A stretch of DNA of 64,000 nucleotides. Source: Anaerolineae bacterium (GTDB lineage: Bacteria > Chloroflexota > Anaerolineae > Aggregatilineales > UBA2796). This document shows positions 1-9,002 of this stretch, piece by piece. The stretch is from assembly GCA_019637555.1 (NCBI GenBank), contig JAHBVK010000014.1:1-64000 (forward strand). The letters are read 5' to 3'. The translations under genes were made by a program, and so were the position numbers. A model generated the notes under the pieces. It ran no database searches and was not told where the DNA came from. It saw only the letters and a list, made by a program, of their open reading frames with translations. Position 1 is the stretch's first letter; each line of letters opens with the position of its first letter.

Positions 1-1
1 A

Positions 2-1000
2 ATGGGGGATGTCGCCCGTCTTTCTGGTGTTTCTCAGACGACGGTTTCTTTTGTCATTAATGACGTTCCCAATGCCAATATCTCTGAGAAGACCCGGACT
101 GCGGTGTTGAAAGCAGTGAAGCAGCTTGGGTACACCCCCAACGCGATGGCGATCGGTCTGCGAACGAGTCAATCTCACGTGATCGGACTTGTAACCGATG
201 AAATCGCTACTACCCCATTTGCCGGACAGATTATTCAAGGTGCTCAAGATGCAGCGCGTGAGCAGCAGCGTTTGCTGATCTTGATGAACTCAGGGAGAGA
301 TGCCAGTCTCGAAGATCAAGAAATCGGCATTCTATTGAGTCGTCAGGTGGAAGGCATCATTTACGCCACCATGCGACACCGTATTATCGTGCCTTCCAAG
401 CTGCTATATCAGATTCCGTCGGTACTACTAGACTGCCGCGATGCCGATAGTTCTCTCCCTTCCGTCGTCCCCGATGAATTTTTGGGCGGCTATCAAGCTG
501 CCAAAGCTTTGCTAGGGAAAAATCATCGCTGCATCGGCATGATCAATACCTCAGAAAATGTTCCTGCCAGCCAATTGCGTGAAAAGGGCTTTCGGCAGGC
601 ACTGACGGATCATGGGATGGAAGCAGACGATGGGTTGATCGTGTACGGCGAGGACGGCAATGCCAAAACTGGCTATGACGGCGCTAAGACACTTTTCTCC
701 CGTTATAAACACATGACGGCACTGTTTTGTTTCAATGACCGAGTAGCGATGGGCACGTATGATGCACTGCGCCAGATGCACAAAAGAATCCCGGAAGATG
801 TCGCGGTGATCGGTTTTGATAACTATGAGTTAATTTCCGCCAACCTGCACCCTGAACTCACTTCTATGCAACTACCACAGTACGAAATGGGCAGATGGGC
901 AGTGGAGGCGTTGTTGCAGATTTCCCAAAGTACGGGAGAAACAGGAGCATCTTCACAGAAGATGCTGCCTTGCCCATTAGTGATGCGGAATTCCGTATGA
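2..1000 (+). CDS. LacI-family transcriptional regulator (5' end cut by window)
   Basis: DNA-binding repressor or activator of the LacI/GalR family, which normally binds a palindromic operator as a dimer and releases it on binding a sugar. The first residues (DVARLSGVSQTTVSFVIND) are the recognition helix of the LacI helix-turn-helix. The rest is a periplasmic-binding-protein-like sensor domain ending with GFDNYELISANLHPELTSM, typical of the effector-binding half. The family usually has a few residues before DVARL, so the true start probably lies just outside the window and the ATG at base 2 may be internal. It lies directly upstream of a sugar ABC importer on the same strand, so local control of that transporter is a reasonable inference. 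Confidence 0.9.
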   Translation: MGDVARLSGVSQTTVSFVINDVPNANISEKTRTAVLKAVKQLGYTPNAMAIGLRTSQSHVIGLVTDEIATTPFAGQIIQGAQDAAREQQRLLILMNSGRDASLEDQEIGILLSRQVEGIIYATMRHRIIVPSKLLYQIPSVLLDCRDADSSLPSVVPDEFLGGYQAAKALLGKNHRCIGMINTSENVPASQLREKGFRQALTDHGMEADDGLIVYGEDGNAKTGYDGAKTLFSRYKHMTALFCFNDRVAMGTYDALRQMHKRIPEDVAVIGFDNYELISANLHPELTSMQLPQYEMGRWAVEALLQISQSTGETGASSQKMLPCPLVMRNSV

Positions 1001-1275
1001 CGAAACGGGTCAATGAATATAGGAGGTGATATGGATGAATAGCCAAAGTAGAAAAAGGTAGCCATGCCTGCCAGCGTGACTACCCTTACAATAGTGCCGA
1101 TGTGTCCCACTGTCCCACGGGCACCTATCTGGGAGTATTATAGCGAGAATGTTGAGCCAAACTGGCGCTCTAGATAGAGAGCATCTGTATTCCCGGCATT
1201 ATCTTTTCTTTTTGGCAAGCTCAGATACTTCATATCCAGTCGATCCATATGCTTTCTTTTTTCTGGAGAAGGACA
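1001..1275 (+). other. Intergenic region upstream of sugar importer
   Basis: No convincing gene is seen between the LacI-type regulator and the transporter. It holds a full Shine-Dalgarno sequence AGGAGGTGAT at 1021-1030, followed by ATG at 1031 (three codons) or 1035 (eight codons, ending with TAG at 1061). It also has an inverted repeat GCCA-N3-TGGC at about 1156-1166 and GCTCT-N6-AGAGC at 1167-1182. These palindromes are possible operator sites for the neighbouring regulator, but no standard LacI operator consensus was recognised. Confidence 0.4.
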
Positions 1276-2595
1276 ATGTTTAGCCTACGCAAATGCATCT
1301 CTACAGCAGTGGCACTCGCGCTAATCCTGATTGTCGCGCAGACGCCAACGTCCACCGCTGCTCAGTCTACACCTAGCTGCGGAACCGATCCGGTAACGCT
1401 CAATGCTTATTTCGAAACGGGCTTCGATCTGCCTTCCAAACTTGCTGAGGAATTCACCAAGCAGTTCCCCAACGTCACTTGGAACATCAATCTAGATCAG
1501 TTTGCCAATCTCATCAATGCGACTCCGCGCCTACTCTCAGGTGATAATCCGCCTGACCTGATTCGGTTGCCGACGATGGTTTCCTTTGCTAAGGACGGTT
1601 TGCTCAAGAACCTTGACGATTATGCTGCGGCATTCGGCTGGGACAAATGGCCCGTGCCTCAACTCAATCAGAACCGTGTTGCTGAAGATGGCACTCGTGG
1701 CTCCGGTTCGCTCTATGCGATGGGTTTGAACTACAGTCTCACCGGTATCTTCTACAACAAAGACCTCGCCACACAAATCGGCATGACCGAGCCTCCGCAG
1801 ACGCTTGCTGAGTTTGAGAGTCTGCTGGCGAAAGCGAAGGAAGCTGGTCTGTTACCGATTATGCAGTGGGGTAGTGCCAAGAGTGGTATGGGTCTCGCCT
1901 TCCCACTTCAGGCGCTTATGGCATCGCTCGGTCCGGTACAGCCCATCAACGACTGGATTTTCCAGAAGTCGGGCGCAACGATTGATACTGAAGCCAACCT
2001 CAAGGCTGCCCAACACCTTGAAGAGTGGGTCAAGAACGGCTACTTCCCATCCGACATTAATGCTATCGAGTACACGGATGCGAATGCTCGTTTCGGCAAG
2101 GGTGAAGGTGTCTTCATCTTCAATGGTGACTGGCAGAACGCCGGATATGACACGGATTTACCCGGCAAGGTCGGGTTCTTCCTGATGCCGCCCGCAGAAG
2201 CTGATGGTAGCCCCGCTGCGATGTCTGCACCGTTGACCTTCGGCATCGCTGCTAACGCCAAGAATGCTGACTGCGCTGCCTTCTTCTTCAATTGGGCTGC
2301 CTCCAACGAAACCGCCCGTCAGATCGCGGTTACGGTTGGTGGCTCGAATCCCGGCGGTCCGTCCGGTGCCTCTGTTCCTACTGTTGCTGAAGGTTCAGTC
2401 ACGAACCAGACGCTGGCAGCGGGAGTTGTCGTTGGTGAAGCTGGCACCGCGATGGACTTCATCGCCAACGCAACAAGTGCCATCTTCGCTCAGGGCTGGA
2501 CGCCTGAACTACAAAAGATGGTCGGTGCCAAACAGGATGCTGCCGGACTTCTGAAGGCAGTTCAAGCGGAATACGAACGGGAACTCACTCAATAA
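1276..2595 (+). CDS. Extracellular solute-binding protein of sugar ABC importer
   Basis: Captures a carbohydrate outside the membrane and delivers it to the two permeases encoded next. Residues 1-30 form a signal peptide (positively charged start, hydrophobic core, cut near STAAQ). No lipobox was seen. The mature part has the family-1 binding protein layout, with an early LNAYFETGFD strand, the GLNYSLTGIFYNKDLA region and a GEGVFIFNGDWQ segment. An in-frame ATG at 1249 exists, but the start at 1276 has GGAGAAGG 3-7 bases upstream and gives a cleaner signal peptide. Length 439 residues fits the family. The substrate cannot be told from sequence. Confidence 0.9.
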   Translation: MFSLRKCISTAVALALILIVAQTPTSTAAQSTPSCGTDPVTLNAYFETGFDLPSKLAEEFTKQFPNVTWNINLDQFANLINATPRLLSGDNPPDLIRLPTMVSFAKDGLLKNLDDYAAAFGWDKWPVPQLNQNRVAEDGTRGSGSLYAMGLNYSLTGIFYNKDLATQIGMTEPPQTLAEFESLLAKAKEAGLLPIMQWGSAKSGMGLAFPLQALMASLGPVQPINDWIFQKSGATIDTEANLKAAQHLEEWVKNGYFPSDINAIEYTDANARFGKGEGVFIFNGDWQNAGYDTDLPGKVGFFLMPPAEADGSPAAMSAPLTFGIAANAKNADCAAFFFNWAASNETARQIAVTVGGSNPGGPSGASVPTVAEGSVTNQTLAAGVVVGEAGTAMDFIANATSAIFAQGWTPELQKMVGAKQDAAGLLKAVQAEYERELTQ

Positions 2596-2718
2596 TCTTT
2601 GGAGCCGCAGAACGCTTACTGCTTAGACCAGATCGAAAGTGAACTCAACAACGTGAACTCGATGGTGAACTCAGATAATCGCTCCGTGGCTCCCACGCTC
2701 TCCCGTCAGGACCAGCCG

Positions 2719-3600
2719 ATGCGGCTGGTCCGTCGGGAGACGTTCATCGGTTGGCTGTTCGTGCTGCCTGCACTGATAATTTACGCAGCGTTTGTACTTT
2801 TGCCTCTCGGACTGACTATCTACTACTCGTTCTTTCGCTGGAACGGCGTTGGTCCGATGACGTGGGTCGGGTTGAAAAACTATACGACTGTATTTGAGTT
2901 TCCCAACCTCTTAGGGACGATCCTTAATGCGTTCTGGTTGGTCGTATGGTTTAGTTTCATACCCGTTGGTCTTGGTCTAGTCGTCGCCAGTGTGATGCAC
3001 CGTATAGCAACCGGACGCTTCGGTGCAATCGCTCGAACTGTGTTGTTTCTTCCTCAAGTTATTCCTCTTGTCGCTGCCGGAATCATCTGGGGATGGCTGT
3101 TGTCGCTCTCCGGCTTGGTCAACCAAATACTCAACGCCATTGGACTCACTGCGGTTACCAGAGCCTGGCTCGGCGACTTCGACTGGGCATTGCCAGCGGT
3201 AGGCATTATCGGTATCTGGGTCTTGCTCGGATTCTGCACCGTACTGTTGTTGACCGGCATGTCAAAGATCGATCCAGCAATTTATGAGTCCGCGAGGATC
3301 GATGGAGCGGGCTGGCTCCGGGAATTTGTGGCAGTTACAGTTCCTCTTCTCAAATATGAAATCGGTGTGTGTCTGACCGTTACCGTGATCGCCGCGCTAG
3401 CCGCGTTTGACATTGTTTATGTTGCTACTGCCGGAGGTCCGGGCAATGCAACGGCAGTCCCCGGCATCCAGATCTACATACTTGCTTTCACACAGCGACA
3501 AATTGGGCTTGCATCGGCGTTGGCTGTTTTGCTCATGCTCCTCGTCGTTATCATCATTATTCCCATTCAGCGGCTGAGTCGGGCGGAGAATTCGGAATGA
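2719..3600 (+). CDS. Sugar ABC transporter permease, MalF/UgpA type
   Basis: First membrane subunit of the importer, with about six membrane segments. The EAA loop that docks on the ATPase is visible near residue 189 (YESARIDGAG, then PLLK). The reading frame is open back to a TTG at 2599, just after the binding protein, and an ATG at 2662 is also possible. The ATG at 2719 has AGGA seven bases upstream and gives 293 residues starting MRLVRRETFIGWLF, the usual start and length in this family. It overlaps the next permease by four bases (ATGA). No ATPase gene is present locally, so a shared MsiK/MalK-type ATPase elsewhere is likely. Confidence 0.88.
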   Translation: MRLVRRETFIGWLFVLPALIIYAAFVLLPLGLTIYYSFFRWNGVGPMTWVGLKNYTTVFEFPNLLGTILNAFWLVVWFSFIPVGLGLVVASVMHRIATGRFGAIARTVLFLPQVIPLVAAGIIWGWLLSLSGLVNQILNAIGLTAVTRAWLGDFDWALPAVGIIGIWVLLGFCTVLLLTGMSKIDPAIYESARIDGAGWLREFVAVTVPLLKYEIGVCLTVTVIAALAAFDIVYVATAGGPGNATAVPGIQIYILAFTQRQIGLASALAVLLMLLVVIIIIPIQRLSRAENSE

Positions 3601-4421
3601 AAGTGACACGGAGCGAACTCTGGACAGGTCGTGCGCTGCTAATGGTGTTAATGGCATTCACGATACTGCCCTTCATCAGTATCTTCATGACCGCGCTGCA
3701 TCCATCGGGAACCGTGCCTAATGGGCTTGAATGGCCCGCGAATCCGCAGTGGGGTAATTTCATTCAAGCATTCAATGTGGCGAACATGACAGCGCTGCTA
3801 GCATCCAGTACCTTTATTGTGCTTGCTGTCGTGCCAGTATCTCTACTCATTTCGACGATGGCAGGGTTCGCTATCGGGTTGCTGCGTATTCGTGGTGCAA
3901 ACGTACTCCTGTTTTTGTTTGTGTTCGGATTGACATTGCCATTTCCGGGAATCATTATCCCGATCTATTTCTTGGAGCGGGCGATAGGGATCTACAATAC
4001 GCGGCTGGCGATTGTGCTGCCGTTAATTGCCCTGTATATGCCCTTCGCAGTTTTCTGGATGCGCACGCACTTTGTTAATATGCCGAATGAAATTTCTGAG
4101 GCAGCTCGTGTGGATGGTGCAACCACATGGGGATTGTTTTGGCGAATTCACGTCCCACTCGCCCGCGCACCAATCGCCTCGCTTGGCATCCTGATGTCGA
4201 TCTGGACATGGAATCAGTTCTTATTGGCGCTAGTGTTAGTCGAGGATCCGACGCAGCGGACGATGGCTGGTGCGCTGGGAGCGTTTCAGGGACATTACGC
4301 CACTGATGTCCCGCTGCTTTGTGCCGGCACAATCTTGATCCTGCTACCCACACTGATCATCTTTATGCTGTTTCAGCGGCAGATCATTGCAGCACTCCTG
4401 CAAGGCTCAGTTAAGGGATAA
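3597..4421 (+). CDS. Sugar ABC transporter permease, MalG/UgpE type
   Basis: Second membrane subunit of the same importer, 274 residues with about six membrane segments. The EAA loop EAARVDGATT is clear around residue 169. Its ATG overlaps the TGA of the upstream permease (ATGA), indicating translational coupling. It is the last gene of the importer operon and ends six bases before the convergent Nudix gene, leaving no room for an ATPase gene. Confidence 0.92.
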   Translation: MKVTRSELWTGRALLMVLMAFTILPFISIFMTALHPSGTVPNGLEWPANPQWGNFIQAFNVANMTALLASSTFIVLAVVPVSLLISTMAGFAIGLLRIRGANVLLFLFVFGLTLPFPGIIIPIYFLERAIGIYNTRLAIVLPLIALYMPFAVFWMRTHFVNMPNEISEAARVDGATTWGLFWRIHVPLARAPIASLGILMSIWTWNQFLLALVLVEDPTQRTMAGALGAFQGHYATDVPLLCAGTILILLPTLIIFMLFQRQIIAALLQGSVKG

Positions 4422-4427
4422 GCAAGT

Positions 4428-4895
4428 CTACTTATCGCGTAGGTCAGCCAGTGCAATCAATTGTGGGACAAGGGCATTCATGTCACCCTCTACCTCAGCT
4501 TGCCCGTCCCACCACATGATCTTGTCGCTTTCCGGATTTTCCACAAAGGGCTGGGGCATGTCCACCTCACCTGTGTACAACGCACCTAACTCTGGCTGCC
4601 CATTCGCCAGCCGCAGCAGACACAATCCGACATAATGTAACTGCGAGACAAACTGACCAGATTCCTCCATTAGCTCTCTTACAGCCGCCAACTCAGGCGT
4701 TTCGCCCGGTTCTAACGATCCGGCGGGCAGTTCCCATTCGCCGCGCCATGAGTTAAAGATGCACAATACTTTTTGTTGATGTCTGGCGACGACGCAAGCA
4801 AAGGTCAGCGGCACGGGGTATTCGCCATCTGTGATCTCTAGCGATGCATTAAGACGAAACTCAATCAGTTCTTCCCTCATGCGCAAGCTGACCAT
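4428..4895 (-). CDS. Nudix hydrolase
   Basis: Hydrolyses a nucleoside diphosphate linked to another group (substrate unknown). The Nudix box is present, starting GSLEPGE, followed by seven residues, then RELMEESG. The usual aliphatic residue after the final glycine is Q here, so it is slightly divergent. The ATG at 4895 was chosen; the frame stays open to a TTG at 4913, and an ATG at 4880 is also possible. The gene converges on the sugar permease and is separated from the downstream-coordinate antiporter gene by a short gap on the same strand. Confidence 0.82.
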   Translation of the reverse strand: MVSLRMREELIEFRLNASLEITDGEYPVPLTFACVVARHQQKVLCIFNSWRGEWELPAGSLEPGETPELAAVRELMEESGQFVSQLHYVGLCLLRLANGQPELGALYTGEVDMPQPFVENPESDKIMWWDGQAEVEGDMNALVPQLIALADLRDK

Positions 4896-4933
4896 GTTAT
4901 GCGGTCTCAACACACTCAGTTAGTTGACAATTT

Positions 4934-6088
4934 CTAATGGACAGCACCTGCAACGGCAGGTAGTAAAAAGAACGCCAATCCGAAGATCACGTATACGGCA
5001 AGGAGCTGCACCCCTTCCATCCAATTCGATTCGCCGTCTAGCGATACCAGAGCTGCGACCACCGCTGCCGCACCAAGTGCCAGCAGCTCATAGGAACTAA
5101 AGACCAACACCAGCTTTTGGGGGAACAGCAAACTGATAAACACCAAGACTGGTGCGACAAATAGAGCAATTTGTAGGCTTGAGCCGAGCGAAATGTTGAC
5201 ACTTAAATCCATGCGATTCTTGAAGGCAACCTGAATCGCCACGAAATGTTCGGCTACGTTACCGATCAGCGGGACGATGATGATACCAATGAAGAATTCG
5301 GAGAGTCCTAAGCTGATGCCCACGGCTTCTACCGTACTGACAAGCGCCTCGGACATAAATACGATGCCAATAGTCGAGAATGCCAGCAAGCCCAAAGCGA
5401 CCGGTGTACTCATTGAACTGGCATGAACTTCATGTGCGGCTTCTTCAACACTTTTCTCGATCTCGATCAAGGGGGCATCTTTGGGAGTACGCAGTGAAAA
5501 CAAAACTGATAAGCCGTAGAGAACGATAAGTACCAGCGCAATGCCTTCGCTGAAGAACAATTCACGTCCCGCACCGCCCTCAGCACCAAGCAGAGCATGA
5601 TCGAACGCAGAGGGGATTGCCAATGCCAAGAACGACAATATCACCAACGTGGAGTTTGTCGAAGCATTACGGCGGTTGAACTGCTGTACGCCGTGTCGTA
5701 AACCACCGATGAGGAAACTAGTCCCTAAGACGAGCAGCAGATTGCCGAGGATCGAGCCAACAATCGATGCTTTGACCAGATCATTTAACCCTTTGCTCAG
5801 GGCGAAAATGGTAATGATCAACTCGGCAGCGTTGCCAAGTGTCACATTCAGTAAGCCGCCGATGGTTGGTCCTAATTTGGCAGCTAACGCTTCCGTCGAA
5901 TGTCCGATCAGGCTTGCTAGCGGGATGATCGCCAGCGACGATAAGACGAATACGGCAATATCTCCCCATCCGGCTGCTCTGGCGATCAGCGCGATGGGCA
6001 GAAAAATCAGCAAGGTGTTGAGGCTAAGTAGACTGGAAAGTTGAAAGCCTTTTGCAGGCGTTGCAGGCGAAGGCGGCTGCTTGCTCAC
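4934..6088 (-). CDS. Ca2+/H+ antiporter, CaCA/CAX family
   Basis: Exchanges calcium (or another cation) for protons across the membrane. The two inverted alpha repeats are visible: GNAAELIITIFAL followed by VGSILGNLLLVLG in the first half, and GNVAEHFVAI followed by LGSSLQIALFV in the second. The paired acidic residues in GNAAE and GNVAE are the known ion-binding glutamates. Eleven or so membrane segments and 384 residues fit the family. The start is GTG at 6088 with AGGAG eight bases upstream. It sits between two Nudix genes on the same strand, with no obvious functional link. Confidence 0.93.
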   Translation of the reverse strand: MSKQPPSPATPAKGFQLSSLLSLNTLLIFLPIALIARAAGWGDIAVFVLSSLAIIPLASLIGHSTEALAAKLGPTIGGLLNVTLGNAAELIITIFALSKGLNDLVKASIVGSILGNLLLVLGTSFLIGGLRHGVQQFNRRNASTNSTLVILSFLALAIPSAFDHALLGAEGGAGRELFFSEGIALVLIVLYGLSVLFSLRTPKDAPLIEIEKSVEEAAHEVHASSMSTPVALGLLAFSTIGIVFMSEALVSTVEAVGISLGLSEFFIGIIIVPLIGNVAEHFVAIQVAFKNRMDLSVNISLGSSLQIALFVAPVLVFISLLFPQKLVLVFSSYELLALGAAAVVAALVSLDGESNWMEGVQLLAVYVIFGLAFFLLPAVAGAVH

Positions 6089-6122
6089 TGAATTTACTCC
6101 TAATTGGTCGTCTCGTGCTGGA

Positions 6123-6629
6123 CTACTGGCTATTGAGGTTGTTCAATCCAGCGACCCATGAAGATACTACCAATTGTGTGCTGCGAAATGCCAGTTCAGT
6201 TCCTGCAGGCAATTCATCTGCCGCAAACCAGCGCGACTCCTCGACGTCATCCAACGCAGTCAACTCACCGCCGATGACCCTTGCCGCATAGATAATTGCG
6301 ATGGTTCCGCCGTCAAACAATACATCGATAAGCCGCTCGATAGCAATGTTCAATCCCGTTTCCTCTGCCACTTCGCGGATTGCGGCTGCTTCGGGTGCTT
6401 CACCATAATCGATGTACCCCGCTGGCAGTGCCCACAACCCCTTTTGCGGATCGACGGCGCGACGAACCAATAATACGCGCCCCTCTTGCGCCAGAAAAAC
6501 CACCGCTGCTACTTTGGGATTCTCGAAGTAGATGTAATCGCATTGCGGACATACCCGGCGCATCCGCCCAAATTTGAGCGAATCAGTCAAAGCAGTTCCG
6601 CAGCGCGGGCAAAATTGCGGTACGAACAT
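6123..6629 (-). CDS. Nudix hydrolase with N-terminal zinc ribbon
   Basis: An NADH-pyrophosphatase-like or ADP-ribose-pyrophosphatase-like Nudix enzyme. Two CxxC pairs near the N-terminus (CPRC and CPQC) form a zinc ribbon. The Nudix box is complete: GYIDYGE, seven residues, then REVAEETGL. The frame is open upstream to 6668 but would overlap the anti-sigma gene. The ATG at 6629 lies eight bases past that gene's stop and gives a 168-residue protein starting MFVPQFCPRC, matching how this family starts. Probably co-transcribed with the sigma/anti-sigma genes. Confidence 0.87.
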   Translation of the reverse strand: MFVPQFCPRCGTALTDSLKFGRMRRVCPQCDYIYFENPKVAAVVFLAQEGRVLLVRRAVDPQKGLWALPAGYIDYGEAPEAAAIREVAEETGLNIAIERLIDVLFDGGTIAIIYAARVIGGELTALDDVEESRWFAADELPAGTELAFRSTQLVVSSWVAGLNNLNSQ

Positions 6630-6636
6630 CGTGTCG

Positions 6637-7620
6637 TTATGCCCCGATCCGTCCGCGCAGCCATCCAAGTATGAATAACATCGCCGAGAGCAGCAGCAGC
6701 GGAATACCGATCACCAACAAGAGGGGCACTTGCACAGGCGAACCCGCTGCGGACTTCGCCGCGAATTCGTCCGCTGTTGGTGCAGCACTGGCTTGTGGTG
6801 GCTGTGTCGGTAGTGGAGCAAGCGTACCAGTTGGCGCAGAAGTTGGCGACGCCGGAGAAGTAGAGGCATAACCAGCCGCCATCGTTGACTGTGCTACAGC
6901 GGGTGGCGCGACTTCATTAGCGGCGCTTTGCGTTTGGGTGGGAATCGCTGTAAAGGTGCCAGTTTCCGTCGGCGCTATCATTGCTCCCCCTGCAGCATCA
7001 GCAGCCGATTCTGCTGCCGCAGTTCCTTCACTGGCAAACGCCGCCACCAACGTACTGGTGGGTAACGCAATAGCATCAGTAGTGTCTTGCCCCGCCTGCG
7101 TCCCTGTGGCAGCGTTCCGTGCTACTTCCTCTGTTGCCGCAGTCGATGGTGCTGGTGCAAACGCCATTATATCGGTGCTGGTGGGGAGAGCACTTCCCTG
7201 CATGGCGACGGCAGCAGCGGTACTATCAGCCTCTGATTGTTGAATAGCACTTGAAGCCGCTTGCCCTGCGTCTGAGGCAGATGGAGGCTGTAGGAACGGC
7301 GTACCCAACAGCGCCCCCGCTGCGATCAGTAAGATCGCCGCTGCTGTGCCCAGCATCCCCAACCGCTGCATTGAAGCATAACGCGCCCACCACGGCGCTG
7401 ATCGTCGATACTTCACTGGATCAAGTTTGAATTCGCGCGGTAAGTCGAGTGATGGTGTTCGGCGCAGCAGATCGATATTGCCGCGCAGTTCATCAAGCAG
7501 CGAACGCAAGGCAGGGTCAGACTGCAAGCGCGCTTCTAGCGCCTCACGGTCATCTTTCCTCATTGCGCCATCCACATACGCGGATAGCAGATCCCAGTCC
7601 TCAATGCGTCCGTTAGTCAT
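6637..7620 (-). CDS. Putative anti-sigma factor, membrane-bound
   Basis: Likely holds the adjacent ECF sigma factor inactive at the membrane. The N-terminal 60 residues look like an anti-sigma domain (LLSAYVDGAMRKDDREALEA and a following LRSLLDELR helix), but the zinc-binding HxxxCxxC pattern is missing. A membrane segment lies near residues 89-108 (MLGTAAAILLIAAGALLG). A long Ala/Ser/Thr/Pro-rich stretch of about 170 residues follows, then a second hydrophobic segment at the C-terminus (LLLVIGIPLLLLSAMLFILGW). Gene order, sigma then anti-sigma 66 bases apart, supports the role. The low-complexity stalk is the unusual part. Confidence 0.75.
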   Translation of the reverse strand: MTNGRIEDWDLLSAYVDGAMRKDDREALEARLQSDPALRSLLDELRGNIDLLRRTPSLDLPREFKLDPVKYRRSAPWWARYASMQRLGMLGTAAAILLIAAGALLGTPFLQPPSASDAGQAASSAIQQSEADSTAAAVAMQGSALPTSTDIMAFAPAPSTAATEEVARNAATGTQAGQDTTDAIALPTSTLVAAFASEGTAAAESAADAAGGAMIAPTETGTFTAIPTQTQSAANEVAPPAVAQSTMAAGYASTSPASPTSAPTGTLAPLPTQPPQASAAPTADEFAAKSAAGSPVQVPLLLVIGIPLLLLSAMLFILGWLRGRIGA

Positions 7621-7686
7621 TACTCTCTACCCATCACTCACCACTGATACTCAACGTGTTCGCGCTTTCTGATGCACTGTTCAGCA

Positions 7687-8286
7687 TTACTCTTCTTCCT
7701 TAAGACGATAGGAACCCGGCAGAAGTTCCCCGATCCCGCGTAGACATTCTCGCAGCGATTGACGCGCACGGCTCAAACGTGATTTGACGGTACCCAATGC
7801 AACACCAGCAATCTCCGCTGCTTCTGCGTAATCGTAGCCTTGAATATCGCATAAAATAGCCACGATGCGCTGATCATCGCCGAGTGCGTTTAAGCAACTC
7901 TGGATCGCTTCGCTGAGTGCGCTTTGCTGTGCCTGTTGTTCAGGATTGTCGTCGTGATCTTGGATCAAGAAACGGGGGGTCAGTTCACCCTCGGCGGTGA
8001 TCGCTTCCAATGACGACTCACCGCGGCGCTTGCGTCGTCGCCGTTCGTCGTAGCAGGTGTTAGTGACGATCCGCATCAGCCAACCGCCGAAACTGCCGCC
8101 GCGATACTGTTCCATATGGTGGTATGCAGAGATGAACGCTTCTTGAGTGGCATCTGCAGCCGCATCGACCTCACCAAGTAGTCGGTAAGCAAGATTGTAG
8201 GCACGACGCTGGTAAGCCTCCACCAGTAAATTGAAGGCATCCACATCGCCACGCCGTGCGTCTTGGATCAGCTTGATCTCATCCAT
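7687..8286 (-). CDS. ECF RNA polymerase sigma factor
   Basis: Directs RNA polymerase to stress or envelope promoters. Region 2 is seen from DAFNLLVEAYQRRAYNLAYR through TQEAFISAYHHMEQYRG, and region 4 from DDQRIVAILCDIQGYDYAEA to GTVKSRLSRARQSL. Length 199 residues is usual for group IV. The frame starts TTG-ATG; the ATG at 8286 is the better start. It is followed by an anti-sigma gene, which suggests partner-switch or proteolytic control. Confidence 0.93.
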   Translation of the reverse strand: MDEIKLIQDARRGDVDAFNLLVEAYQRRAYNLAYRLLGEVDAAADATQEAFISAYHHMEQYRGGSFGGWLMRIVTNTCYDERRRRKRRGESSLEAITAEGELTPRFLIQDHDDNPEQQAQQSALSEAIQSCLNALGDDQRIVAILCDIQGYDYAEAAEIAGVALGTVKSRLSRARQSLRECLRGIGELLPGSYRLKEEE

Positions 8287-8329
8287 CAATCAAGTTGCTC
8301 GTAGTGCGAATTGGCGCTGAAAATTTGCA

Positions 8330-8358
8330 TTGACGAAGCCTGCTTTGTCACGTATACT
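8330..8358 (+). promoter_or_regulatory. Sigma-70-type promoter of tRNA-Leu
   Basis: TTGACG at 8330-8335 and TATACT at 8353-8358 are separated by 17 bases, close to ideal. The predicted transcription start is about 14 bases before the tRNA, so the tRNA would be made as a short single-gene transcript. Confidence 0.7.
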
Positions 8359-8378
8359 TTCGCTCATTGTCCCCCGTC

Positions 8379-8457
8379 GCCGGAGTGGCGGAATGGCAGA
8401 CGCGAACGACTCAAACTCGTTTGGGAAACCGTGTGGGTTCGACTCCCACCTCCGGCA
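8379..8457 (+). tRNA. tRNA-Leu (CAA)
   Basis: Class II tRNA with long variable arm. The acceptor stem GCCGGAG (8379-8385) pairs with CTCCGGC (8450-8456), with discriminator A at 8457. The anticodon stem AACGA/TCGTT encloses loop CTCAAAC, giving anticodon CAA (8412-8414), which reads UUG. The T arm is GTGGG-TTCGACT-CCCAC. The 3' CCA is not encoded. Confidence 0.95.
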
Positions 8458-8515
8458 CTGATTATCAGTGTATTTGACGATACAACTATTCCAACCGAAA
8501 GTGTGTTAGAATCGC

Positions 8516-8538
8516 AAGCCGGGTCGTCCCCGGCTTTT
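8516..8538 (+). terminator. Rho-independent terminator downstream of tRNA-Leu
   Basis: AAGCCGGG (8516-8523) pairs with CCCGGCTT (8529-8536) around a five-base loop, and four T residues close it at 8535-8538. It lies about 60 bases past the tRNA and is the probable end of that transcript. Confidence 0.7.
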
Positions 8539-8595
8539 GCATTATTATAACAGGCTAAATCAGGCGTCAACTTACGCGTTTAGGCAATAACTTTC

Positions 8596-8982
8596 ATGCG
8601 TCGCTTCTTCTTATCACTCATCTTTGGCGCAGTACTCGGTGTCGGTATCGGACTGATGATCGGTTGGGTAGTCGCGCCCGTGCAGGTGATCGATAGCCCG
8701 ATGAGCGACCTCTCCCGCCGATATAAGGATGAGTACACCGTGATGGTAGCTATCGCCTTTCAGGTCGATGGTGATCTCACAGCGGCGGTCAATCGCCTTA
8801 AGCCACTGGGCGAGGGATCGGGACAAGAGTTCAATGTCTTCACCTACGTGCGCGATGTTACCGAGCGTTACATTTCTGCTCAGGGCACGGGGCGAGAATC
8901 GGATATTCGCAGTCTGGTAGAACTCTCCTGTGCAATGGCATTTTGCACCGAACCGATGCAGCGTTTCTTGCCTCCCCGATAA
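8596..8982 (+). CDS. Membrane-anchored hypothetical protein
   Basis: Not recognised as a named family. Residues 5-27 form a single membrane anchor (FFLSLIFGAVLGVGIGLMIG). The outside part starts PVQVIDSPMSDLSRRYKDEY. A repeat-like region YTVMVAIAFQVDGDLTAAVNRL closely parallels the next gene (YGIAVSLAWARDGDTVKAASRL), so the two are paralogous over about 60 residues and probably share a fold. No catalytic motif is seen. It and the next gene form a two- or three-gene run with the following propeller protein. No clear ribosome binding site precedes the ATG. Confidence 0.75.
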   Translation: MRRFFLSLIFGAVLGVGIGLMIGWVVAPVQVIDSPMSDLSRRYKDEYTVMVAIAFQVDGDLTAAVNRLKPLGEGSGQEFNVFTYVRDVTERYISAQGTGRESDIRSLVELSCAMAFCTEPMQRFLPPR

Positions 8983-9002
8983 AGACGAGGTTATTTGCTT
9001 TC

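Noticed and set aside
8311..8550. Open frame of 79 codons across the tRNA
   Set aside because: It overlaps the tRNA-Leu, its promoter and terminator; no coding support.
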